Part shown: in pieces, positions 17,008 through 24,763 of the stretch
How the letters are laid out: every line of letters begins with the position of its first letter
Position numbering within the stretch: the stretch's first letter is position 1
Origin: Phascolarctobacterium succinatutens CAG:287
GTDB taxonomy: Bacteria; Bacillota; Negativicutes; Acidaminococcales; Acidaminococcaceae
Length of the DNA: 64,000 nucleotides
Direction of reading: 5' to 3'
NCBI RefSeq assembly: GCF_000434895.1
Contig: NZ_FR892810.1
Span: forward strand, 1 to 64,000
Program-made: the position numbers and the translations under genes
The notes under the pieces: model-generated
What the model saw: only the letters and a program-made list of their open reading frames with translations
The model's database searches: none
What the model was told of the DNA's origin: nothing

Positions 17008-18069
17008 TTATTTCAGCAGTGCTACTTTGGAATCTCCAACGCCGCTATTCAGCTGTGCTGTTTTTGAATTTGCAACGGCCTTACTCAGCAGGGCAACCTT
17101 TTTATCTATTTCCTTTTGGACACGCTCTTTGTAATCCTTTAAGGCCGCATCAATGGTATCGATAACCTGGGAATCGTAATCCACATAATTAATGGCGTCC
17201 TTCAAATCTCCTATATATTCTTCGCAAGCCTTATTTACATCTTTATAGCAATATTTCTCTTCATATTTATCATTACCGAAGAAGCTAGTGCCTGCATATA
17301 CTTCTGTATCATCTGTATCCATATAATCCCTATAATCACTACGGGAAGTATAATTGCAGCCATTAAACTCTCTCATTACATCACTGCAGCCGCGCTCTTC
17401 AAACTCTTTAAGCCTTACATTGAGCATATACACAAGCACAGAATCCTTCTCATTAGCACTGCCGCCCGGGAAAACCGCAAATTCTTTAAAGTCTGCCGGC
17501 AGCTTAATTCCGCCTGCAGCTGCCGCTCCGGCAAATTCCTGCAGCACATCTGCATACTGCTTGTTAATCTGCCCCCAGAAGCCGCTTTCATCAAAAGTAT
17601 AAAATCTTCTCAGCTTGTCTTCCTTATATTGCACAAAAACCTCAAGAATGAATTTCTTATACTGCGAATAGCAGATACGATCAAATTCACTTTCCGCAGC
17701 ACTCATAGCTCTGCTTTCGCTGGAATAATCATAACGATATTCTCCCTGCGGATAGGAGCAGGTCATACGGTAATCCTGTGCGTGCATCTCAACATCTTTT
17801 CGGGTAACATTCGGAACGGTAATCTTTGCTAAAGCGTTTTGCAGTTTTTCCGGCAGCTTGCTTAAGTCTGCGCCTTCGCCTTCCGCTATGCTTAAAGCTT
17901 GTACAGGGCAACCGGCAACAATTTCTTCAGCCTTGGCTAAAAAATCATCACTAAAATAGCCACCATTTACAGGAACAGCCTTGCCTTCAGCATCTTCCTG
18001 CAAAAGTTTTGTTTCTAATAAGCAGTTGCCACAAGCAATGCATTTTTCACTAACTACAAATTTTTTCAT
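17008..18069 (-). CDS. Ferredoxin-domain fusion protein, unknown
   Basis: 353-aa cytoplasmic protein. The N-terminus holds a single [4Fe-4S] ferredoxin-like motif (CIACGNC at 10-16, partner Cys in GCPVQAL near 54), fused to a roughly 280-aa alpha-helical, acidic region rich in Tyr and Asp that I do not recognise, ending in a short degenerate SKVALLK/SKTAQL repeat. GGAGG precedes the ATG. It is the last gene of a three-gene unit with the two genes upstream. Electron transfer or redox sensing for that unit is an inference. Confidence 0.65.
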   Translation of the reverse strand: MKKFVVSEKCIACGNCLLETKLLQEDAEGKAVPVNGGYFSDDFLAKAEEIVAGCPVQALSIAEGEGADLSKLPEKLQNALAKITVPNVTRKDVEMHAQDYRMTCSYPQGEYRYDYSSESRAMSAAESEFDRICYSQYKKFILEVFVQYKEDKLRRFYTFDESGFWGQINKQYADVLQEFAGAAAAGGIKLPADFKEFAVFPGGSANEKDSVLVYMLNVRLKEFEERGCSDVMREFNGCNYTSRSDYRDYMDTDDTEVYAGTSFFGNDKYEEKYCYKDVNKACEEYIGDLKDAINYVDYDSQVIDTIDAALKDYKERVQKEIDKKVALLSKAVANSKTAQLNSGVGDSKVALLK

Positions 18070-18085
18070 CTTGATTCCTCCAAAT

Positions 18086-18895
18086 CTACAAATTTTTTAT
18101 ATCCTGCATACACTGACTGCCAATTGCCAACGCTTCCGTTGTTTCTTGCGTAACCTTTCCTTCGTCCGTAAGTACAGGAGCATCAATTATTTTTTTCAGT
18201 GTAACCGCCAGATTTATGCAGCTGCAAAAGGCCTTGCGATCGTTTTCTGTATAAGCAGCTTTGTCCCTGCCCTTAGCAGCAATCAGTTCATCTGAATAGC
18301 TGATAGCTTGCATAAACAGCCTGTTTAACCTTGGCAGTAAATCAGACACCTTATTGCAGGAAGCTATCACGCCGTCTAAAACAGCAGCTAAATTTTCAGC
18401 CTGGCTGTAGACAACACGTGAACTGCGCAGCTGCGCGCCAGCCATTTGCAGTTCCCTTTCAGAATCATTGATAAACGCATTGCCTAAGCCAAATACGCCG
18501 AAGCCCTTTAAGATGCTGACAGCAATTTCTTTATCAGTCATTGGTCTTACAGCTGTCTGTGCCACTGCATTGATAATCTGTATCTCTTTAGGGCTAAAGC
18601 TTTGCTGGTTTAAAACTGCCAGCATCTTGTCATCACGAAAGTCAATTTTCATGAGCTTGCCATACACAGTAACAAAATTCTGCATTGAAGTAATCAATAT
18701 CGAACGCTTACGGTTGGAAAGCTTCTTCATAGCATTATCTGCTGCCTGCTTCTTTACTTCCACCAGCCTGTGAGCTTCTTGCTCCATCGCAAAAGCTTTA
18801 GCATAACGCTTTCTCGTCCTGCTATCTATCTGCATTGATTTTTCTGCGCCATAAAGGCCGCTGCCCAAAACTGCCCCAAGTACCAGTCCGATCAT
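18086..18895 (-). CDS. Helical protein with N-terminal glycine-zipper, unknown
   Basis: 269-aa protein starting MIGLVLGAVLGSGLYGAEK, a short glycine-zipper or membrane-inserting segment, followed by helical regions rich in Lys, Gln and Ala (KRYAKAFAMEQEAHRLVEVKK) and a second glycine patch (KGFGVFGLGNAF). The start at 18895 is favoured by AAGGGGG eight bases upstream; an ATG six codons earlier overlaps the previous stop as ATGA but lacks a site. Coupled translation with the HNH gene upstream and close spacing to the ferredoxin fusion make it the middle partner of the unit. No family recognised. Confidence 0.6.
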   Translation of the reverse strand: MIGLVLGAVLGSGLYGAEKSMQIDSRTRKRYAKAFAMEQEAHRLVEVKKQAADNAMKKLSNRKRSILITSMQNFVTVYGKLMKIDFRDDKMLAVLNQQSFSPKEIQIINAVAQTAVRPMTDKEIAVSILKGFGVFGLGNAFINDSERELQMAGAQLRSSRVVYSQAENLAAVLDGVIASCNKVSDLLPRLNRLFMQAISYSDELIAAKGRDKAAYTENDRKAFCSCINLAVTLKKIIDAPVLTDEGKVTQETTEALAIGSQCMQDIKNL

Positions 18896-18909
18896 ATCAT
18901 CTGCCCCCT

Positions 18910-20265
18910 TCATAATGTCAGCACCGCATCTTTATCGTCAAAAAAACTGTTAAACTCCTCCAGTGACTGAAAAGCACATTTTTGGTTAAACACCGCCAAA
19001 ATATCATTCAGGCCCTGGGTGATTGCTTTATCATCTACTGCGTAAACTCCCTGCATAACAAGCTCAAAGCCACCTTCAAAGGCCGCTGTCATATATGCAT
19101 CTTTTGCTTTATTGTATTCATCAATCCGCTGCTTTTGCTGCGCCAGACTTTGCAGTGCAGTATTAATAATATGCTTAAATTCCGCCTGACGTTTTTTATC
19201 CAGCCTGCGTTCCATCTGATATTTAGTGACCGCCCTGGTTATTTCCCCCACAACCAGGGAAGTAACCACTGCCGCCACCGGTCCGCCCAAGGCAAACGCC
19301 ATGTTTGCTGCCAATACACCGGCAGTGCCGCAAACAATTTGCGCAGAGCATTCTTCGCCGCTGATATTGCCATCTAAATAGTTCGCCACAATGCCACCTA
19401 TTTCTACAGCCATCGTCAGCTGCATAATCGGCAAATTTTTTCCTGCTAGCTTGGCGAAATCCTTCGCCCCAGCCTTTTTCGCTACTGCGACAACACCATC
19501 CTGTACTACCGAAATACCGGCAGCACTGCCAAAGCTCCTTACAGTATCCTTGCCGACATTTTTTACAGCCTGCTTAATGTCCTGTTCACCTTTCACCAAG
19601 CCCACAAGATTGGTCAAGCCGGAAACAGTTGCAGTTACAAAGGCTGCTTCCCTGCCGGCAGCAGTTGCCTTCTTGACCGATGGCGCAACTGCACCCAGCT
19701 TAGAACTGATAACTTTGCTGTTTTTTATTTCATTAACCGTATTTTCTATTTTATACTTAGTCGCCTGTGTCCGTATATGAGCCTCTGCCTTCACTTCTTC
19801 TTTCAGCATATTAACGCTCGTCACAGCATCCGGGCAGTCAACAGCTTTTTTATTTGTCTTGAAGATTTTCTTGCCAAATAAAGTCTCTGATACATCATTA
19901 ATCTGCGCAGCGCCTGCTTCAGTATATTTTTTTGCTATATACTCGTGGTTATTCAGCGCACCCTTGGACTTGTTCAGCGAGGCATTGGTATTAGCAAGGT
20001 TTGCATCAGCATTAGCCATTGTTCTTATCTGCTCCGGCGTCAAATCAGAACCATAACGCCTGATTTGCTCATCTAACGGAACAATGTGGTCAACGTTTGA
20101 TTGCTTTTCATTAATATGCTTATTAGCATTATAAAAAATTCTCTTACCCGTATATTCGTCAGTTATACTTTTTTTATTGCCAAAGGATCTGTTTTTATAG
20201 CTGTCAGCCGCATTATTGCGTCTGTTAATATCATCTACCTGACTACGCTTTATCTTATCACTCAT
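18910..20265 (-). CDS. HNH-type nuclease fused to glycine-zipper membrane region, unknown
   Basis: 451-aa protein. Residues 35-100 resemble an HNH endonuclease: TDEYTGKRIFY, VDHIVPL (Asp59-His60) and NADANLANTNASLNKSK with the conserved Asn and Lys. From about 200 to 330 follow Ala/Gly/Val-rich segments (GSAAGISVVQDG, IVCGTAGVLAANMAFALGGPVAAVV) that look membrane-inserting, then a charged helical tail. GGAGG precedes the ATG. The layout of nuclease motif plus hydrophobic translocation-like region suggests an effector or abortive defence protein, but no immunity gene is recognised. It is the first gene of the three-gene unit. Confidence 0.6.
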   Translation of the reverse strand: MSDKIKRSQVDDINRRNNAADSYKNRSFGNKKSITDEYTGKRIFYNANKHINEKQSNVDHIVPLDEQIRRYGSDLTPEQIRTMANADANLANTNASLNKSKGALNNHEYIAKKYTEAGAAQINDVSETLFGKKIFKTNKKAVDCPDAVTSVNMLKEEVKAEAHIRTQATKYKIENTVNEIKNSKVISSKLGAVAPSVKKATAAGREAAFVTATVSGLTNLVGLVKGEQDIKQAVKNVGKDTVRSFGSAAGISVVQDGVVAVAKKAGAKDFAKLAGKNLPIMQLTMAVEIGGIVANYLDGNISGEECSAQIVCGTAGVLAANMAFALGGPVAAVVTSLVVGEITRAVTKYQMERRLDKKRQAEFKHIINTALQSLAQQKQRIDEYNKAKDAYMTAAFEGGFELVMQGVYAVDDKAITQGLNDILAVFNQKCAFQSLEEFNSFFDDKDAVLTL

Positions 20266-20285
20266 ACGCCGCCTCCAAAATTTAT

Positions 20286-20426
20286 TGAGAAGTATCTTCT
20301 ACTCCTTCCATTAGCTCACTCATCGTAATCCCTAGCTTCCTGGCAACCTATTCCTGTATCAAACTCTTCAATTGCCTGCAAGTAAGGCATCTTAGTGCCT
20401 ATTTTCTTATATCTCTGTGCAAATAA
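20286..20426 (-). pseudogene. Remnant of the 76-aa XRE regulator gene
   Basis: The sequence matches the 3' and 5' ends of the XRE gene at 16098-16328, but about 90 bases of the middle, including the recognition helix, are missing and the start codon is lost. The upstream promoter-like block (CACTATATTATCGCACATT, then CATATAGTTTAATTT) is still almost identical to the one before the intact gene. The rest of the 20427-20674 gap shows no gene. Confidence 0.7.
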
Positions 20427-20674
20427 TTAGCATTAGCTCCCTTTCCCACTATATTATCGCACATTATCAATTTCATATCTTTGCACAATTTTTCACAATT
20501 TTACATATAGTTTAATTTCTTGCGCTTTACCTATTAAGCTTTGCAAGGTGCTTACGTAATTTATATTTCCGCCATGATTTTGATAATAAGTTATGGTGCA
20601 TTTTTTTCAAACTCACGTCAAATCACCCATTTGCCATATGAGCATGAATATATTTAAAGTTCAACATATTAAAT

Positions 20675-20708
20675 AAATTTTTAGCAGGACTGCAAAACGC
20701 AGCCCTGC
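20675..20708 (-). terminator. Terminator after the lipoprotein gene
   Basis: GCAGGGCTGC pairs with GCAGTCCTGC around a GTTTT loop, followed on the minus strand by TAAAAATTTATTT. It sits eight bases past the lipoprotein stop. Confidence 0.7.
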
Positions 20709-20716
20709 CTGTTACC

Positions 20717-22135
20717 TTATAGCTGTAAATAATCAATCAATACCAAACCGGCGTTATACCCGGCCAGCGAAGCAGTTGTCCTATCCATAGGATGCCACGA
20801 ACCATCATCAGCCTGATATTGAACAAGATATCCTTTACCAGTAAGCAGACCTACAATACATTGCTGTCGACTTTGCTGCCCAGTGCTACCTATTACAATC
20901 ATGTCATATTGCACAATTGTTTGACCATTATTGCGCGACAAAATTTTTGCACTGCGACAATCAACATAACGATGTGCTCCTTGTCGTTGGAATACTTCCG
21001 GTATATATTTATCGCCATTCAAAAACGCTTGCGGATGAAATAAATTATACTTCGGTCCACTGCTATTCACATTACTATTCACATTGCTATTTGCATTGCT
21101 ATTGCTGTATGTAGTTGCTTTACTATTGTTCTCTTCCTGCTGCATGTTTAAAATGCCTTCCACATTATATTTATAGGCACCTGTATTGATGAGCAGCTTG
21201 CCTTTACCATTATCTAATTCCAACTGAGTCCAGTGTAAATTAAAGTCCTTGTATTTACTTTCTAAGAAATATTGGCACTCTACTGTCAAAACTTGCTTAG
21301 AATTCAATTTGAAGCCTTTTAAATCATTACGATCGCCAAAAGTAATAACATTAAATTTTTTAGGCGTTAGCAAGTCATTGCCAATTCTCAGGTTAACAGA
21401 AAGCTTATCAAGGTCTATTGTTTCATTTTTGCTCATATTAGTAAAAGCTATCGTTACACTATAAACCCAATCATCAATCTTGCGTCGTTCAAGCACGGCA
21501 AAGCCTAGCTTGGTATCGCCAATTTCTTGAACTCGATACGAAGCGCCACTGCAATCTAAATAAGCGGCTCCCTTATGAAATTCGCCATCATTAGCCATGC
21601 CATACCAGTTTAAATCGTGCTGCAAAACAGCATTTTGGAATTCTACCTTTTCAAAGGCTTCCATTTCCATTGGTCCATTATTGCCAGAATATTGTTCCAT
21701 ATTAGAGCAGACTCTTTTAAGATAAACATTATAAGCCTGCAGATAATCCTTCACGCTTTTAGCGTAATTAGCTATTTGGTAGCGTTTGATGGCTTTCTCC
21801 CCATCCTTTTTAGAAGGACCATTATCCTTGCTGTCCATCATTTTCTTGCTGAAATCCATAAAGCTCTCATTGGCCTTCGCTTCATCATATTTTTCATCAC
21901 TCAGCTTGGCGATATTCTTGTCATTTTCTTCAATTAAATTCTTAATCTGCTTGAGCATTTTCTGCTTATCAATATTGCGATTTTCCAGCATGGCCTGAGC
22001 CTGCTCTGTTTCCATCTCAGCAACCTTCGTACTGTTGTTAAGATACATGGAATGTATTTTTTGCTCTTCTGACTTACCACAACCGGTAAGCACCACTGTT
22101 AAGATAAGCATTGCATAAAAAAACAGCTTTTTCAC
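20717..22135 (-). CDS. Predicted lipoprotein, unknown function
   Basis: 472-aa protein with a lipoprotein signal (hydrophobic segment ending LTGC, Cys19) for export and lipid anchoring. A helical Lys/Glu/Met-rich region up to about 150 is followed by an Ig-like beta domain (LGFAVLERRKIDDWVYSVTIAFTNMSKNE) that resembles DUF4352-type folds, then an Asn/Ser linker (NSNANSNVNSNVNSS) encoded by a degenerate short tandem repeat, and a C-terminal beta domain ending AGLVLIDYLQL. No catalytic motif was recognised. It is followed in transcription by its own terminator and preceded by a DUF805 gene. Confidence 0.7.
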   Translation of the reverse strand: MKKLFFYAMLILTVVLTGCGKSEEQKIHSMYLNNSTKVAEMETEQAQAMLENRNIDKQKMLKQIKNLIEENDKNIAKLSDEKYDEAKANESFMDFSKKMMDSKDNGPSKKDGEKAIKRYQIANYAKSVKDYLQAYNVYLKRVCSNMEQYSGNNGPMEMEAFEKVEFQNAVLQHDLNWYGMANDGEFHKGAAYLDCSGASYRVQEIGDTKLGFAVLERRKIDDWVYSVTIAFTNMSKNETIDLDKLSVNLRIGNDLLTPKKFNVITFGDRNDLKGFKLNSKQVLTVECQYFLESKYKDFNLHWTQLELDNGKGKLLINTGAYKYNVEGILNMQQEENNSKATTYSNSNANSNVNSNVNSSGPKYNLFHPQAFLNGDKYIPEVFQRQGAHRYVDCRSAKILSRNNGQTIVQYDMIVIGSTGQQSRQQCIVGLLTGKGYLVQYQADDGSWHPMDRTTASLAGYNAGLVLIDYLQL

Positions 22136-22187
22136 ACTATGACCTCCCTATATAACTTTTCCAGTTAAATGTTTTATAAAAAAAGTA

Positions 22188-22820
22188 CTATTGCAAAGGA
22201 TCTGCTCCGTAGCGATTATCACCTACCGTACCAGGCGCAAACAGTAAATACAACTCAAAAAAGCCATTGAGAAGTGGCACAAAGGTTAATAATACTAATA
22301 AGCCATCTTTATCCAAATCGTGCAAGCGACGAACCGATATAGCACTATTTATCCAAACCAATAGAGTAAAAGCTATTAAGCCAATGAAGCAAGCCAGATA
22401 ATCAATTGCTTCCATATAGTAATCATCTACAAACTCGTCGATGATGCAGGCGATAATAAAAAACACCAAACAACTACTCATGCTCTTGAGGAAATAATCC
22501 AATCTATTGATGCGTCCCTCAAAGCTCAAAAACTGCTCTTTAAAAATCTCTTTATTCAAAGCAGGTTTACGTTCGGGATTATTGCCAAAAAGTCTGCTAA
22601 AGATTTCTTTAAAATCCTTGGGATTATCATTGCTATGAGCTTTTCCCAACTGAAAACCACATTTTGTGCAAAATTTGACACCAATAGGATAAGTTGTACC
22701 GCACTTAGGGCAAATTACATTTGTCGGCTCAATCTTTGGTAACTGATCTGTCCCGCATACCGGACAAAACCTTCCCTGGTCGTCAATTTCGGCTCCACAC
22801 TTAATACAATACTTTGACAT
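22188..22820 (-). CDS. Double zinc-ribbon DUF805 membrane protein
   Basis: 210-aa inner-membrane protein. The N-terminus has two zinc ribbons (CIKCG...FCPVCG and CPKCG...FCTKCG within residues 5-58); a linker leads to a DUF805 domain (FEGRINRLDYFLKS, then about three to four hydrophobic helices and the signature VRRLHDLDKDG, ending DNRYGADPL). DUF805 function is not established. It lies 52 bases upstream of the lipoprotein gene in the same direction, so the two are probably co-expressed. Confidence 0.82.
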   Translation of the reverse strand: MSKYCIKCGAEIDDQGRFCPVCGTDQLPKIEPTNVICPKCGTTYPIGVKFCTKCGFQLGKAHSNDNPKDFKEIFSRLFGNNPERKPALNKEIFKEQFLSFEGRINRLDYFLKSMSSCLVFFIIACIIDEFVDDYYMEAIDYLACFIGLIAFTLLVWINSAISVRRLHDLDKDGLLVLLTFVPLLNGFFELYLLFAPGTVGDNRYGADPLQ

Positions 22821-22853
22821 AATATCTGCCTCCCTCTAATATTTTTTATTGCC

Positions 22854-23283
22854 GCTGCTTCTTACTTTCTCTCCTGCAGAAGCCGCACCGGGTCAACCCC
22901 CAGGGCCTGCGCCAGCAAAAATATAGACTCCATATTAAACGGTCCCTTACCGCATTCTATATCCGAGACGCGCGCCCTTGACATTTGGGCTTTCTCCGCC
23001 AGCTCGCTCTGCGTCAGACTCAATGACCTGCGATAATACATAATATTTAAGCCAATAGTTTTATATTTTTCTTCAAACAAAAAGCATCACTTCTTATCTC
23101 TTCCCTTCTATTATGCACTAAAAAGATGGCTCTTGCGGTGCTTTAGATTTTATATATATGGAATATATTTGACATAAAATCCGCAAGCTTACTTGACCAC
23201 CGCCTGCTTTTAGTATAAGATGAAGTCAGAAACAATAACACCATGATAAAATTTCTTTTTTGTGATATTATAATGACGAAAAA
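22854..23283. repeat. XRE-module direct repeat, copy 2
   Basis: Second copy of the 430-base module at 16478-16906, same orientation. It ends at a hairpin unrelated to the tRNA fragment that borders copy 1. Confidence 0.85.
22862..23080 (-). CDS. XRE-family regulator, module copy 2
   Basis: 72-aa HTH protein starting MFEEKYKTIG with LTQSELAEKAQMSRARVSDIECG as the HTH. It is nearly identical to the regulator at 16486-16728, so the two may bind the same operators. It lies about 40 bases upstream of the DUF805 gene in the same direction. Confidence 0.75.
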   Translation of the reverse strand: MFEEKYKTIGLNIMYYRRSLSLTQSELAEKAQMSRARVSDIECGKGPFNMESIFLLAQALGVDPVRLLQERK

Positions 23284-23313
23284 GCAGATGCCGACAAAAC
23301 ATCAGCATCTGCT
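23274..23313 (-). terminator. Terminator-like hairpin beside XRE module copy 2
   Basis: AGCAGATGC pairs with GCATCTGCT; on the minus strand it is followed by TTTTTTCG. No minus-strand gene lies immediately upstream, so it may be a leftover of a lost gene. Confidence 0.55.
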
Positions 23314-23351
23314 AGCAACATAAGATTTTAGATTTTTGCGAGGTTATACCT

Positions 23352-24518
23352 ATGACGACAATGCAACGCGCCTTTCCGGCGCCAGTGATTCCCAAATTCT
23401 TCACCAATAATATCTGCGGCAATTATCAAATTCGCCGCTTTTTTAACGGTCAGGACGACTTTATCTGCGCCCAAGGCCCCTTTCATACGCAAACTATCGC
23501 TTCACAAAGTGAGGAAGGTGCGGCAGCTTCTTCCCTGGCTATAGCCTTCGCCAATATTGACGAAAACGATAAAAAGCAGGTGCTTGCCTTCTGCAATGCC
23601 TACGGCCTGCCCTATTCTTCGCAGCGCTGCCTTGAGAAACGTGCACATCTTGATGACGAAAATCATTCTGTAATCATCAACGATTTCAGTTTTATCGACA
23701 CTACCCTTTTTATGGGAGATATCCTTGCAGAAAAAGACTATGCTGCCAATGATGCCGAGGTTACCTTGAATTACACCCTGTTCGAAGTAGACGAAATGGA
23801 CATTATGAGCCTGCGCCTTTTTGCCCGCTGCGTCAAAATCGTCCGCAGCCTGCTTATTGTCCAAAGCTATCTCTTCCGACACGAAGGGACACAGGCAGGC
23901 GTTATCTATGCACTTGCCTACCTGCTGCATTACAGCGCACGTTGCATTCACTACCTGCTGCCGCACATCAAAACACCTACGCTCAAGGCAGCAGAATACT
24001 TTGCTACGCACAAGCGTATTTCGCACACGCAGCTGCTCAAAAATATCCGCAAAACAGATGCAGACTACGCCTGCCAGCTGCAAGACTTTCTCGCAGTCGT
24101 AGACAAGCATATGCTGCACACACTTGCTGATTATGACAAGGACCTGCTGACGAAGAAACAGCTTACTGCCATGATTCTCGCTGAAGATATTCCAAGCATA
24201 AGCCTTGACAACGCTTTTGCCAGACGCATCCTGCTCGATATCATCAACGATAATATCTATACCGCCAGACCGCAAATGGACCTGGCGCAAGAAAAATTTA
24301 CCAGCCTTTGGCAATGCAGTTATCTTATGCAGGCAGTTTATCTTGATTTGTATCAGCTGCTGCTCAATCCGGGCGAATACCACCGCTGCGCCAATCCTGA
24401 ATGCAGCAATTATTTTCTCATCAGCGGACGCCGTGCAGACAAACGCTACTGCTGCAATCGCTGTGCTTCCAAAATGGGTAAGCAAGGCAAAACATATAGA
24501 CCGCATAAGGAAAAATGA
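23352..24518 (+). CDS. C-terminal zinc-finger protein, CGNR/DUF6076-like
   Basis: 388-aa protein on the plus strand, unlike its neighbours. Most of it is alpha-helical and unrecognised. The last 45 residues hold a zinc finger: Cys346 and Cys351 (CANPEC), then YCCNRC at 366-371 and a basic tail, the arrangement seen in CGNR and DUF6076 C-termini, which are thought to bind nucleic acid. The start has an AGGTT ribosome site. Many His/Cys/Leu residues fill the middle. A regulatory role is inference. Confidence 0.6.
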   Translation: MTTMQRAFPAPVIPKFFTNNICGNYQIRRFFNGQDDFICAQGPFHTQTIASQSEEGAAASSLAIAFANIDENDKKQVLAFCNAYGLPYSSQRCLEKRAHLDDENHSVIINDFSFIDTTLFMGDILAEKDYAANDAEVTLNYTLFEVDEMDIMSLRLFARCVKIVRSLLIVQSYLFRHEGTQAGVIYALAYLLHYSARCIHYLLPHIKTPTLKAAEYFATHKRISHTQLLKNIRKTDADYACQLQDFLAVVDKHMLHTLADYDKDLLTKKQLTAMILAEDIPSISLDNAFARRILLDIINDNIYTARPQMDLAQEKFTSLWQCSYLMQAVYLDLYQLLLNPGEYHRCANPECSNYFLISGRRADKRYCCNRCASKMGKQGKTYRPHKEK

Positions 24519-24598
24519 GAAACAAATTTAAGCAACAAAAAAATATCCGCAACTGTGCGGAGGAAATCGTCTTGATTGGACTTGTATATACTTAATCA

Positions 24599-24645
24599 AA
24601 TGCCCGTTATCTGCTATGTTGGCTGATAACAGGCATTAGCTTTTT
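24599..24645 (+). terminator. Terminator after the zinc-finger gene
   Basis: AATGCCCGTTATC and GATAACAGGCATT form a strong stem with one mismatch, followed by AGCTTTTT. Confidence 0.75.
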
Positions 24646-24763
24646 GATTGAGCGAACAGTCACCTAGGTGCGCCTAATAATGTATGCCCAATAGTCGCTT
24701 CTCTTCTGTCTGCCCTAAATTATCTTAGTCACTAATAGGAAGTTCTGTTTTACAGTGTCACGC

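Noticed and set aside
21060..21115. CRISPR-like or minisatellite array in the lipoprotein gene
   Set aside because: A degenerate repeat of some 12 bases in frame encodes an Asn/Ser/Val linker; there are no spacers.
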